Source of the DNA: Thermasporomyces sp036564245
Lineage (GTDB): Bacteria > Actinomycetota > Actinomycetes > Propionibacteriales > Actinopolymorphaceae
DNA: 64,000 nt
Assembly: GCA_036564245.1 (NCBI GenBank)
Contig: DATCKU010000073.1
Coordinates: 62,001 to 126,000 of the forward strand
Direction of reading: 5' to 3'
The translations under genes were made by a program, and so were the position numbers. The notes beneath the pieces are model-generated. The model worked only from the letters and a program-made list of their open reading frames with translations. It was not told the DNA's origin and made no database searches. Positions 53,834-61,816 of this stretch are shown here, in pieces. Position 1 is the first letter of the stretch; every line of letters starts with the position of its first letter.

Positions 53834-54591
53834 AGCAACCACCCACCCAGCGCTACCAGCACCGCGAGCCCCGGCAGGAGCAGCGCGCAGGTCCAGTCGG
53901 TCAGGCTCGCCGACCGGGCAGAAAGCACGGGCATCGTTCCGTTGTACCCACGCGACAGCATGGCGAGGTGCACGCGTTCGCCGCGTTCGTACGAGCGGAG
54001 GAAGAGCGCACCACCCGACTTGGCCAACGCCGGCCAGGCACGCACGCCCTTGGGTGTGAACCCGCGCGACTCGCGCGCGACTCGCATCCGGCCCAGTTGA
54101 TCGGTGATCACGTCGAGGTAGCGCACCATGAACGCCACGATCTGGATCAGCAGGCTCGGTACCCGCAGCCGCTGCAAGCCGACCAGGAAGTCTCGCTGCT
54201 CGGTGGTCGCCGCGAACACGATCGCCGCCAGCACGCCCAGCGTGGCCTTCGCGAGGATGTTCCACGCCGCCAGCAGGCCGGGCTCGGAGACCCCGACGCC
54301 AAGGACCTCGGTTTGCGGACCGTGCGCGACAAACGGCAGCAACACCGCGAACACCACGACCGGTGCCTCGACGACCACCCGACGCAGCGCGAACCCCGCA
54401 GGAATCTGCGCCAGCTTGATCAGCGCGAACAGCAGCACCGCGTAGCAGCCGAACCCGGCGAACGCCGTGCGCGGCGTGGCCACGACCGTGAAGACGAACC
54501 CGACCAGGGCCACGAGCTTGCACTCCGCCGGCAGGCGGTGCACGACGGAATGGCCGTGGACGTAGAGCCGGTGAGCGTGCACCGCGCCCAT
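53830..54591 (-). CDS. cbiQ: Energy-coupling transporter transmembrane protein
   Basis: This 253-residue membrane protein has about five spans. RLPAECKLVALVGFVFTVVA is the first conserved block. RMRVARESRGFTP and FLRSYERGERVHLAMLSRGY are the two Ala-Arg-Gly-like signatures that link the transmembrane protein to the ATPase. I chose the ATG at 54591 because HRLYVHGHSVVHRLPAE follows it as in relatives, and because it begins one base after the PDGLE gene's stop region. It sits between the PDGLE and ATPase genes of the same operon. Confidence 0.9.
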   Translation of the reverse strand: MGAVHAHRLYVHGHSVVHRLPAECKLVALVGFVFTVVATPRTAFAGFGCYAVLLFALIKLAQIPAGFALRRVVVEAPVVVFAVLLPFVAHGPQTEVLGVGVSEPGLLAAWNILAKATLGVLAAIVFAATTEQRDFLVGLQRLRVPSLLIQIVAFMVRYLDVITDQLGRMRVARESRGFTPKGVRAWPALAKSGGALFLRSYERGERVHLAMLSRGYNGTMPVLSARSASLTDWTCALLLPGLAVLVALGGWLL

Positions 54592-54592
54592 C

Positions 54593-54922
54593 TCAGCTGC
54601 CCTTGCGAGATCGCCGACGCAGCGTGTAGCCGAGGCCGCTCCCGACAGCGAGTACGACGAGCACACCGGTCACTCCGGCGAGCCCACCGGAGAGGAACTC
54701 GTGGTCGACCCCTTTGGTGGAGTAGTCGGCCAGCGGTGAGTCGGCCGTGGCACTCTTTCGCTCCGCCGATGCGAAGCCGAGGTCCTCTGCCACCCGGTTG
54801 AGCCCGTCGGGGCTCGCCGAGGCCAGCGCGCTCACCACGCCAGCGAGGATCAGCGCCACGACCACCCCCGTGACGACGAACGCCTTGGTCCGCATCCGCG
54901 GCTTCGGGTGGGTCTCGGTCAT
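54593..54922 (-). CDS. PDGLE-domain accessory subunit of the nickel/cobalt transporter
   Basis: This 109-residue protein has two membrane spans (FVVTGVVVALILAGVVSALA and GLAGVTGVLVVLAVGSGLGY). Between them is ASASPDGLNRVAEDLGFASA, whose PDGLN-x6-D-L-G pattern marks the PDGLE domain. It is the analogue of CbiN/NikN, which helps metal pass to the CbiM/NikM subunit. It overlaps the end of cbiM by four bases (54919-54922) and directly precedes cbiQ. Confidence 0.88.
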   Translation of the reverse strand: MTETHPKPRMRTKAFVVTGVVVALILAGVVSALASASPDGLNRVAEDLGFASAERKSATADSPLADYSTKGVDHEFLSGGLAGVTGVLVVLAVGSGLGYTLRRRSRKGS

Positions 54923-55617
54923 GAGCTTGCCTCCGTCGACGTGCTACGGATCACGAGCGACTTGGCGGCGAGGTAGCCGCGGGCACCGTAGACGAGATCC
55001 GGTCGGACCGCCATGACGCTGCCCACCGTGACGGCCGTGATGGCCGCCTCGCCGAGCCCGATCAGCACGTGCCAGCCGAGCATGGCCGCCGCCAGCGCCG
55101 ACAGGGGGACAGGTGCCGTACCGCCGACCGCGTAGAGCCCGACGAACGCGAGCGCCGACGCGGGCACCGACAGCAGAGCCGCGACGAACGCCGCCACCGC
55201 CACCGACGACGGCCGGTTCGGGAGCAGCCGCAGCAGCTGGCGATACACCACCCAGCCCACCACGACCGTGACGATGCCCATCAACGTCACGTTGGTGCCG
55301 AGAGCGGTGACGCCGCCGTCGGCGAAGAACAACGCCTGCACGGCGAGCACCACGGTCATGCACAAGATTGCCGTCCACGGTCCGACCAGGACCGCCGCCA
55401 GCGCACCGCCCAGCAGGTGCCCGCTGGTGCCGGCGCCGACCGGGAAATTGAGCATCTGCACTGCGAAGACGAACGCGGCCACGAGGCCAGTGAGCGGGGC
55501 TGTCTTGTCGTCGAGCTCGCGCCGGGCCCCGCGAAGTGCGACCCCTACGACCGCAGCCGCTGCGACCCCAGTGGCCACCGAGGTCGGGGCATCCAGAAAA
55601 CCGTCTGGTACGTGCAC
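54919..55617 (-). CDS. cbiM: Energy-coupling nickel/cobalt transporter substrate-binding subunit
   Basis: The 232-residue CbiM/NikM starts MHVPDGFLD. The His at position 2 is a metal ligand in characterised family members, where the free N-terminus and His2 bind Ni or Co. Multiple spans follow (TAILCMTVVLAVQALFFADG and GWHVLIGLGEAAITAVTVGS). GTG at 55617 has CAGGAG nine bases upstream and is needed for the His2 placement, which fixes the start. It is first in the operon cbiM-PDGLE-cbiQ-cbiO. A Nur-type box lies 78 bases upstream of the start, in the space shared with divergent bcp. Confidence 0.93.
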   Translation of the reverse strand: MHVPDGFLDAPTSVATGVAAAAVVGVALRGARRELDDKTAPLTGLVAAFVFAVQMLNFPVGAGTSGHLLGGALAAVLVGPWTAILCMTVVLAVQALFFADGGVTALGTNVTLMGIVTVVVGWVVYRQLLRLLPNRPSSVAVAAFVAALLSVPASALAFVGLYAVGGTAPVPLSALAAAMLGWHVLIGLGEAAITAVTVGSVMAVRPDLVYGARGYLAAKSLVIRSTSTEASS

Positions 55618-55694
55618 GATCGCTCCTGTCTCGAAGGTGCGCCCCCGTGCGCGATGATGGGATGCGACGAAGCGTTGTCGCAATTCAATCGTAG

Positions 55695-55711
55695 ATGCAA
55701 CTTAGTTGCAA
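55695..55711. promoter_or_regulatory. Nur-type (nickel uptake regulator) box between cbiM and bcp
   Basis: ATGCAA-CTTAG-TTGCAA matches the Streptomyces Nur consensus TTGCAA-N5-TTGCAA at 11 of 12 arm positions and is a perfect dyad around TGCAA/TTGCA. It lies 20 bases before the bcp start and 78 before cbiM, so it could control both. Confidence 0.65.
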
Positions 55712-55730
55712 TAACTCCTCGGAGGTAGTC

Positions 55731-56204
55731 ATGCCGGCCACGCCACGGCTCAGCCCAGGCGATCCCGCACCGGACTTCACGCTGGAAGACGCGTCAGGCA
55801 AGCCGGTCTCGCTCGCCGACTACCGCGGTCAGAAGGTGATCGTGTACGTCTACCCGGCCGCGATGACCCCTGGCTGCACCAAGCAGGCCTGCGACTTCCG
55901 CGACTCCCTCGAGCCGCTGGCAGCAGCCGGCTACGCGGTCCTGGGCGTGTCACCCGACAAGCCCGCCAAGCTCGCGAAGTTCCGCGACGCCGAGAACCTC
56001 ACCTTCCCGCTGCTCTCCGACCCCGACAAGACGATGCTCACCGCCTGGGGTGCGTACGGCGAGAAGCAGATGTACGGCAAGACCGTGGTCGGTGTAATCC
56101 GTTCGACGTTCGTCGTCGACGAGAAGGGCACCATTGCGCTGGCGCTGTACAACGTCAAGGCGACCGGCCACGTGGCCAAGCTCCGTCGCGAGCTCGGCGT
56201 GTAA
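55731..56204 (+). CDS. bcp: Thioredoxin-dependent thiol peroxidase, BCP/PrxQ type
   Basis: This 157-residue cytoplasmic peroxiredoxin reduces hydroperoxides. The peroxidatic Cys49 is in TPGCTKQACDFRDS, and Cys54, five residues later, is the resolving cysteine of the BCP class. FTLEDASGKPVSLADYRGQK is the N-terminal block and RSTFVVDEKGTIALALYNV the C-terminal part. The ATG at 55731 follows CGGAGG. The Nur-type box lies just upstream, so nickel status may affect its expression. A hairpin after the stop (56215-56234) is its likely terminator. Confidence 0.95.
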   Translation: MPATPRLSPGDPAPDFTLEDASGKPVSLADYRGQKVIVYVYPAAMTPGCTKQACDFRDSLEPLAAAGYAVLGVSPDKPAKLAKFRDAENLTFPLLSDPDKTMLTAWGAYGEKQMYGKTVVGVIRSTFVVDEKGTIALALYNVKATGHVAKLRRELGV

Positions 56205-56214
56205 AGTCACCCGC

Positions 56215-56234
56215 GGGCGTTGTGGTCAACGCCC
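56215..56234. terminator. Terminator hairpin after bcp
   Basis: GGGCGTTG (56215-56222) and CAACGCCC (56227-56234) form a perfect 8-pair stem with a TGGT loop, about 10 bases after the bcp stop. Confidence 0.75.
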
Positions 56235-56353
56235 ATGCTGTCGGTCTGCCCAGTGAGGCGACGACCACGGCGCCTGCCGCTCTGGTCAGGCGGGCGGTCC
56301 GAGGCTCGCGATCCGCCGCGCTCGTGGCGGGTCGCCGTGGCGACCGTGCACGT

Positions 56354-56427
56354 GGGGCCGTAGCCCAATTGGCAGAGGCACACGGTTTAGGTCCGTGACA
56401 GTGTGAGTTCGACTCTCACCGGCCCCA
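56354..56427 (+). tRNA. tRNA-Leu (anticodon UAG) with a short variable arm
   Basis: A 7-pair acceptor stem GGGGCCG/CGGCCCC (56354-56360, 56420-56426) ends with discriminator A. The D-arm is GCCC...GGC. The anticodon stem is CACGG/CCGTG with loop TTTAGGT, giving anticodon TAG at 56388-56390. The variable arm is only ACAGT, and the T-arm is GTGAG/CTCAC with loop TTCGACT. Length is 74 without CCA, which is not encoded. Anticodon UAG reads CUA Leu codons. Leucine tRNAs normally have a long variable arm, so this class I shape is odd for its identity. Confidence 0.9.
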
Positions 56428-56608
56428 CGCCAGCTCGTCGAGGCTCGCCACCCGACGTCGAGCTGTCTGATGCAACCCACCCTTCTCGAGTCAGACCAAA
56501 TTCGCCGGGTGCGACTTCGACAACGCTAGGATTTGCACCATTCGAGAAGTCTCGACCGAAGCGTGACCCGGACCCTGGAGCGCGTACGACGCGAAAAGAG
56601 GTCCGCGG

Positions 56609-57313
56609 GTGCTCCTGTCCATCCTCGTTCCTGTCTACAACGAGGCGGCCACGCTTGATCACGCTCTGAAACGGATCCTCGACGTCGACTACCCGTGTCC
56701 GGTCGAGGTGGTGGTGGTCGACGACGGCAGCCAGGACGCCACACCCGAGATCCTCGCCCGCTTCGACGACGCCCGACTCCGCGTCCATCGCCACGAGGTC
56801 AACCGCGGCAAGGGCGCGGCGGTCCGCACCGCGGCGAGCCTTGCGCGCGGTGACACCATGGTGGTCTGCGACGCCGACCTGGAGTACGACCCCGCCGACA
56901 TCCCTCGGCTTCTGGCGCCGGTCATCGCCCAGGACGCCGAGGTCGTCTACGGCACGCGGACGTTCTCGAGCCACACGTCGTACTCGTTCTGGTTCGTCGC
57001 CGGCAACCGCGCCGTGACCACGGCCGCCAACCTGCTCTTCAACTGCTACATCCGCGACCTCGAGACCTGCTTCAAGCTCATGCCGCTCGACCTCTACCGC
57101 AAGCTGGACGTCCGGTCGGCGGGGTTCGGGATGGAGGCCGAGATCACGGGCAAGCTGCTGCGGCTCGGCTACCGTCCGTGGGAGGTGCCGGTCTCGTACC
57201 GTGCCCGATCCCGGGCGGAAGGCAAGAAGCTCACCTGGCGTGACGGCGTTGCCGCCCTGGCGATCCTCGCCCGGACCCGGTTGGCGAGGCCCCCGATACG
57301 CCCGTCCGCGTGA
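56609..57313 (+). CDS. Family 2 glycosyltransferase
   Basis: This GT-A enzyme of 234 residues has the N-terminal SILVPVYNEAATLDHALKRI, nucleotide-sugar-binding VVVVDDGSQDATPEIL, metal-binding MVVCDADLEYDPADI (DxD) and GFGMEAEITGKLLRLGYRPW near the end, the pattern of polyprenyl-phosphate mannosyl/glucosyltransferases of the DPM1-like class. No membrane helix is present. The GTG at 56609 has AGAGG nearby. Its last 83 bases overlap the 3' end of rdgB, which runs on the other strand. The glycan acceptor is unknown. Confidence 0.9.
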   Translation: MLLSILVPVYNEAATLDHALKRILDVDYPCPVEVVVVDDGSQDATPEILARFDDARLRVHRHEVNRGKGAAVRTAASLARGDTMVVCDADLEYDPADIPRLLAPVIAQDAEVVYGTRTFSSHTSYSFWFVAGNRAVTTAANLLFNCYIRDLETCFKLMPLDLYRKLDVRSAGFGMEAEITGKLLRLGYRPWEVPVSYRARSRAEGKKLTWRDGVAALAILARTRLARPPIRPSA

Positions 57314-57938
57314 GCACCTCGGCCACGATCGGCGCGATCGCCCGGACCGCCCGGCTGCGGTGGCTCACGGCATCCTTGGCCTCCGGCGAGAGCTCAGCGA
57401 GCGTCCGGGTCTCCCCCTCCGGTACGAAGACGGGGTCGTAACCGAATCCGCCTGATCCCCGTGGAGCGCGACTGATCCGGCCCGGCAGCCGACCCTCGAC
57501 CACGTGCTCGGTGCCGTCGGGGAGGACCAGCACCATGCAGGTCACGAACGTCGCGTTGCGTCGCTCGTCGGGCACGTCGCTCAGTTGGTCGAGAAGCAAA
57601 GCGACGTTCCGCCGGTCGTCGGTCGGCCGTCCAGCCCAGCGCGCCGACAGGACGCCCGGCATGCCGTTCAGCGCGTCGACGCACAGGCCGCTGTCGTCGG
57701 CGACCGACGGGATCCCCGTGTGCGCCACCGCGGTCCGAGCCTTGAGCCGGGCGTTGCCACAGAAGGTCGGCTCGGTCTCGGACGGCTCGTCGTACGGCGT
57801 GAGGCCGCGCGCCGACAGGTCGTCGAGACACAACACCTCGATGCCGGGGACGAGTGGGGCAAGGATCCGACTGAGCTCGGCGAGCTTCTTGCGGTTGTGG
57901 GTCGCGAGCAGCAGCGACGGAGACATCGACGATGACAT
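57231..57938 (-). CDS. rdgB: RdgB/HAM1 non-canonical purine NTP pyrophosphatase
   Basis: This enzyme hydrolyses dITP, XTP and similar to NMP and pyrophosphate, protecting DNA. SLLLATHNRKKLAELSRIL, SVADDSGLCVDALNGMPGVL and RGSGGFGYDPVFVPEG are family blocks. At 235 residues it is longer than the usual 200, because a Gly/Ser/Arg-rich tail of about 25 residues continues past the conserved end and overlaps the glycosyltransferase gene. The ATG at 57938 overlaps the rph stop by one base (TGATG); ATG at 57926 is an alternative. It is the last gene of the rph-rdgB pair. Confidence 0.92.
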   Translation of the reverse strand: MSSSMSPSLLLATHNRKKLAELSRILAPLVPGIEVLCLDDLSARGLTPYDEPSETEPTFCGNARLKARTAVAHTGIPSVADDSGLCVDALNGMPGVLSARWAGRPTDDRRNVALLLDQLSDVPDERRNATFVTCMVLVLPDGTEHVVEGRLPGRISRAPRGSGGFGYDPVFVPEGETRTLAELSPEAKDAVSHRSRAVRAIAPIVAEVLTRTGVSGASPTGSGRGSPGRQRRHAR

Positions 57939-58681
57939 CACGGTGTCGAACGCGTCGGGAGCTCCTGCGCCAGCGCCTCCGCCTGGATCTGGGTGAGGGC
58001 GGCGCAGCCACGCTCGGCCAGCTCGAGAAGCTCGTCCAGCAGTTTGCGATCGAACGGCTCGCTCTCGGCGGTGCCCTGCACCTCGACGTACCGCCCCTTG
58101 CCGGTCATCACGACGTTCATGTCGGTCTCGGCGCGCACGTCCTCGTCGTAGCAGAGGTCGAGCATCGGGACCCCGTCGACGATGCCGACCGACACGGCCG
58201 CCACCGAGTCGGTGAGGGCGGGGCCCTGCAGCGCGCCACGCTCGTCGAGGTAGCGAACCGCGTCGGCAAGGGCGACGTAGGCACCCGTGATCGCCGCAGT
58301 GCGGGTACCGCCGTCGGCTTGGAGCACGTCGCAGTCCAGCACGATCGTGTTCTCGCCGAGCGCGCTGAAGTCGACGATCGCGCGCAGCGAGCGACCGACG
58401 AGGCGGGAGATCTCCATGGTGCGGCCGCCGAGCTTGCCCTTGACCGACTCCCGGTCGTTGCGCGTGTTGGTCGCGCGCGGCAGCATCGCGTACTCGGCCG
58501 TCACCCACCCGAGACCGGAATCGCGCCGCCACCGCGGGACGCCCTCGGTGACGCTGGCGACACACAGCACCCGCGTACGACCGAACTCGATCAGTGCCGA
58601 TCCTTCTGCGTGGTCGAGCCACCCCCGCGTGATCCGTACCGGGCGCAGGTCGCCGACGGAACGGCCATCCAGTCTCTCCAT
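57938..58681 (-). CDS. rph: Ribonuclease PH
   Basis: This phosphorolytic 3' exoribonuclease of 247 residues trims tRNA 3' ends. DLRPVRITRGWLDHAEGSAL, GWVTAEYAMLPRATNTRND and CDVLQADGGTRTAAITGAYV are family-specific blocks with phosphate-binding Arg residues. The ATG at 58681 is close to a GGGT stretch. It is directly upstream of rdgB and downstream of the metallo-hydrolase gene on the same strand, matching the order rph then rdgB in M. tuberculosis (Rv1340-Rv1341). Confidence 0.97.
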   Translation of the reverse strand: MERLDGRSVGDLRPVRITRGWLDHAEGSALIEFGRTRVLCVASVTEGVPRWRRDSGLGWVTAEYAMLPRATNTRNDRESVKGKLGGRTMEISRLVGRSLRAIVDFSALGENTIVLDCDVLQADGGTRTAAITGAYVALADAVRYLDERGALQGPALTDSVAAVSVGIVDGVPMLDLCYDEDVRAETDMNVVMTGKGRYVEVQGTAESEPFDRKLLDELLELAERGCAALTQIQAEALAQELPTRSTP

Positions 58682-58756
58682 ACCCGCGACCCTATCGGTC
58701 CGGCCCCATCGGTCCGGCCCTGGCAGTCCGGATCTCTCGGTCCGGCTCTGACCAGG

Positions 58757-59524
58757 TCAGACGGCGAACGTTGCGCCGGGCCGAGCCAGGTCCATCGCTC
58801 CGGAGAAGGCTCCACGCGCCTCGGCAGCAAGATCGGCCGGGTCGTACCACGCAGGCACGTGGGTGATCACGAGCCGGCCGACGCCTGCCCGGGCGGCATA
58901 CTCGCCCGCCTGCCGGCCGGTGAGGTGCAGGTCTGGTGGATTGTCGTCGGCGTCCCGAAAGGTCGCCTCGCACAGCAACAGGTCGGCACCGGCGGCGAGC
59001 CGCGGCAAGGCTTCGGTGGGACCCGTGTCGCCTGTGTAGACCAGGCGGCGACCGCCGCACTCCAGACGGATGAGGTACGCCTCGACCGGATGGCACGCCG
59101 GCGCCACCGTGACCGTGAACGGCCCGATCGTGCGCGCCCCCGTGGTGAACCAGGCGCGGAAGTCGAAGACGTCACGCATCCCGGGGTCCAGCGGGAGGCC
59201 GTAGGCCACCGCCAGCCGGTCCGCCGTACCGAACGGGCCATAGACCGGGAGCTTCGGTTTCGGGCCGTCCGGGTGGTACTTGCGGGCGACGTAGTACGAG
59301 CACATGTCGAGGCAGTGGTCGGCGTGCAGGTGCGAGAGACCCACGGCGTCGATCGTGTACGGGTCGACGTAGCGCTGCAGGGCGCCGAATCCGCCGTTGC
59401 CGAGATCGAGGACGAGACGGTAGGTCCGTCCGGCGTACGGTGCCTCGACGAGGTAGCACGAGGCCGGAGAACCCGGCCCCGGAAACGACCCCGAGCATCC
59501 CACCACCGTCAGGCGCATTCCCAT
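58757..59524 (-). CDS. Metallo-beta-lactamase-fold phosphodiesterase, Rv1339-like
   Basis: This 255-residue zinc enzyme resembles RNase Z and class II cAMP phosphodiesterases. LSHLHADHCLDMCSYYVARK is the HxHxDH motif, YTGDTGPTEALPRLA carries the bridging Asp, and VITHVPAWYDP carries the last His. Its place between murI and rph equals that of Rv1339 (reported as a cAMP phosphodiesterase in mycobacteria), so a cyclic-nucleotide role is a reasonable inference. ATG at 59524 follows AGAGGTGG; a second ATG two codons later is possible. Confidence 0.88.
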   Translation of the reverse strand: MGMRLTVVGCSGSFPGPGSPASCYLVEAPYAGRTYRLVLDLGNGGFGALQRYVDPYTIDAVGLSHLHADHCLDMCSYYVARKYHPDGPKPKLPVYGPFGTADRLAVAYGLPLDPGMRDVFDFRAWFTTGARTIGPFTVTVAPACHPVEAYLIRLECGGRRLVYTGDTGPTEALPRLAAGADLLLCEATFRDADDNPPDLHLTGRQAGEYAARAGVGRLVITHVPAWYDPADLAAEARGAFSGAMDLARPGATFAV

Positions 59525-59561
59525 GCGTCACGCCACCTCTGCCTTCAATCTGCCGCGATGG

Positions 59562-60455
59562 TCAGCGAGAGGTACCCGCCGCCTCCGCGGGCTCACCAGG
59601 GGGTTCGGGAGCCCGCCCGGCGAGCCCGTCGAGTCGAGCGGTTTGCGCGGGCTGTCCCATTGCGGTCACTTCTTCGACGAACGTGATCTCGGGACCGAGG
59701 AATCGCCCACCGATCTCCATGAATGCCTCTGGGTCGCCGGTGGTGAGGAACCGATGCCGCGGCGGCGGCGCATCGTCGCCGCGCGCCAGCCCACTCCCCA
59801 CCAGGCGGGCGTACACGTCGTTCGCGGTCTCCTCCGCGCTCGACACCAACGTCACCCCCGGTCCCATCACGTACGAGATCATGCCTGTGAGCAGAGGGTA
59901 GTGGGTACATCCGAGGACGAGTGTGTCGATACCGGCCTCGATCAGCGGGTCGAGGTACTTGTGCGCCTCGTCCAGGAGCTCGGGCCCGCTGGTGATCCCG
60001 CGTTCCACGAACTCCACGAACCTCGGGCACGCCTGCGTGTGGAGGTCGATGTGGGGCGCGGCCGCGAACGCGTCTTCGTACGCCATCGAGGTCGCCGTGG
60101 CGCGGGTGCAGATGACGCCGACCCGGCCCGACCGGGTGACGGCGACCGCGCGGCGGGTCGCGGGAAGGATCACCTCCACGACCGGTACGGAGTAGCGCTC
60201 GCGAGCGTCCCGCAGCACCGCGGCGCTTGCCGAGTTGCAGGCGATGACCAGCAGTTTGACGCCCTGGTCGACCAGGTGGTCCAGGCACTCCAGGGCGAAC
60301 TTGCGGACGTCTGCGATGCTCTTTTCGCCGTACGGATATCGCGCGGTGTCAGCGAGGTAGAGAACGGATTCGTGCGGCAACTGGTCCATCACTGCCCGGG
60401 CGACGGTGAGGCCACCGAAACCCGAGTCGAAGATCCCGATGGGCGAATCTGACAC
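59562..60455 (-). CDS. murI: Glutamate racemase
   Basis: This cofactor-independent racemase of 297 residues makes D-glutamate for peptidoglycan. IGIFDSGFGGLTVARAVMD is the N-terminal block. The catalytic cysteines lie in LLVIACNSASAAV (C73) and LVLGCTHYPLLTG (about residue 184), each with its typical neighbours. A C-terminal Ala/Pro-rich tail of about 25 residues is extra. The start is GTG at 60455 with a weak ribosome site. It lies between cysM (with a 396-base gap) and the metallo-hydrolase gene. Confidence 0.96.
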   Translation of the reverse strand: MSDSPIGIFDSGFGGLTVARAVMDQLPHESVLYLADTARYPYGEKSIADVRKFALECLDHLVDQGVKLLVIACNSASAAVLRDARERYSVPVVEVILPATRRAVAVTRSGRVGVICTRATATSMAYEDAFAAAPHIDLHTQACPRFVEFVERGITSGPELLDEAHKYLDPLIEAGIDTLVLGCTHYPLLTGMISYVMGPGVTLVSSAEETANDVYARLVGSGLARGDDAPPPRHRFLTTGDPEAFMEIGGRFLGPEITFVEEVTAMGQPAQTARLDGLAGRAPEPPGEPAEAAGTSR

Positions 60456-60851
60456 GGCGCAAGCCTACGGGGAGGGAGCTCGGTGGCAGCGGGGTTTCTT
60501 GGGGCTCGGCCATAAGACCTGCGGACGCACCTGGGCTGCGTCCGTCGGCCAGGCCGAGCCCCCTTCGGCGCCCCACCTGCGGCGGACTGTCGGCACGGCA
60601 GCCGGCTCCTCCCAAGCGACCCTCCACCGGGTGCCCGGCTTCGGGTACCTGTCCTCCATCCGGCCGACATGCCCGCTGATACGCACCCGTACGCCGTCGA
60701 GACACCATGTGCCGCGACGACGAGGCGACCGTGCGTTTTCCCCGTTACCTCCCCCGGGTCCGCCGTCCCAGGCGCGTCATGGAACCAACACGCACGAAAC
60801 GCCCATCTGGTTGCATCGAAAATTTGCTGACTTCGGCGCCAGGTGGCCGGA
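60456..60851. other. 396-base gap between murI and cysM with no convincing gene
   Basis: In M. tuberculosis a rhomboid-like membrane protein gene (Rv1337) occupies this place. Here both strands give only low-complexity Arg/Ala/Pro-rich readings, with no hydrophobic spans and no GxSG serine protease motif. I see no clear terminator or promoter. Confidence 0.5.
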
Positions 60852-61799
60852 TCAGGCCCAGAGCTGGCCCTCGAGGGTCTGCTCCGCCTCGTCGAGGGTC
60901 CCCTCGTACGCACCCGTCGAGAGGTACTTCCAGCCACCGTCGGCGACGATGACCACGATGTCTGCGGTCTGACCTTGCTTCACCGCCTGGTGGGCTTGCG
61001 CGATGGCGGCGTGCAGGACCGCGCCCGTCGAGATGCCGGCGAAGATCCCCTCGAGCTCGAGCAGCTCCCGGACCCTGCGGACGGCATCGCGCGGACCGAC
61101 GGAGAAGCGCGAGTCGATCATGCGCGCATCGTAGAGCTCCGGCACGAACCCCTCGTCGAGATTGCGCAGCCCGTAGACGAGCTCGCCGTAGCGCGGCTCG
61201 GCGGCGATGATCTTGACCTCGGGTCGGTGCTCGTGGAAGAAGCGGCCGACGCCCATCAACGTGCCCGTCGTACCGAGGCCTGCCACCACGTGGGTGACGC
61301 TCGGCAGGTCCTCCAGGATCTCCGCCGCCGTGCCTTCGTAGTGGGCGAGCGCGTTCGCCGGGTTGCCGTACTGGTAGAGCATCACCCAGTCCGGGTGCTC
61401 CTCGGCGAGCTGCTTGGCTACCCGCACCGCCTCGTTGGACCCACCGGCGGCAGGCGACGACACGATCTCGGCACCCCACATGCGCAGCAGCTGCCGTCGC
61501 TCCTCGGACGTGTTCTCGGGCATGACGCAGACCAGCCGGTAGCCCTTGAGCTTGGCCGCCATGGCGAGCGAGACCCCGGTGTTGCCCGACGTCGGCTCGA
61601 GGATCGTGACACCCGGCCGAAGGATGCCCTCCTTCTCGGCCTCCTGGATCATCCGCAGCGCCGCGCGATCCTTGATCGAGCCCGTCGGGTTACGGTCTTC
61701 GAGCTTCGCCCACAGCCGTACGTCTGGCGACGGCGAAAGGCGCGGCAGGCCGACCAGCGGAGTCTGGCCGACGGCATCGAGTAACGAGGCGTATCGCAT
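60852..61799 (-). CDS. cysM: Cysteine synthase using CysO thiocarboxylate
   Basis: This PLP enzyme of 315 residues belongs to the O-phosphoserine sulfhydrylase branch. SPSPDVRLWAKLEDRNPTGS leads to Schiff-base K43 in TGSIKDRAAL. EPTSGNTGVSLAMAAKLKGY is the substrate loop and VAGLGTTGTLMGVGRFF the phosphate cup. Its neighbours cysO and mec show it uses sulfur carried as the CysO thiocarboxylate, the pathway established for M. tuberculosis CysM-CysO-Mec. ATG at 61799 starts 17 bases after the cysO stop. Confidence 0.96.
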   Translation of the reverse strand: MRYASLLDAVGQTPLVGLPRLSPSPDVRLWAKLEDRNPTGSIKDRAALRMIQEAEKEGILRPGVTILEPTSGNTGVSLAMAAKLKGYRLVCVMPENTSEERRQLLRMWGAEIVSSPAAGGSNEAVRVAKQLAEEHPDWVMLYQYGNPANALAHYEGTAAEILEDLPSVTHVVAGLGTTGTLMGVGRFFHEHRPEVKIIAAEPRYGELVYGLRNLDEGFVPELYDARMIDSRFSVGPRDAVRRVRELLELEGIFAGISTGAVLHAAIAQAHQAVKQGQTADIVVIVADGGWKYLSTGAYEGTLDEAEQTLEGQLWA

Positions 61800-61816
61800 G
61801 GTTACGGTTGTCTGCC

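Noticed and set aside
60843..61784. Open frame on the plus strand across cysM
   Set aside because: It mirrors cysM and has low-complexity content. The Lys-bearing PLP motif and family blocks are only in the minus strand.
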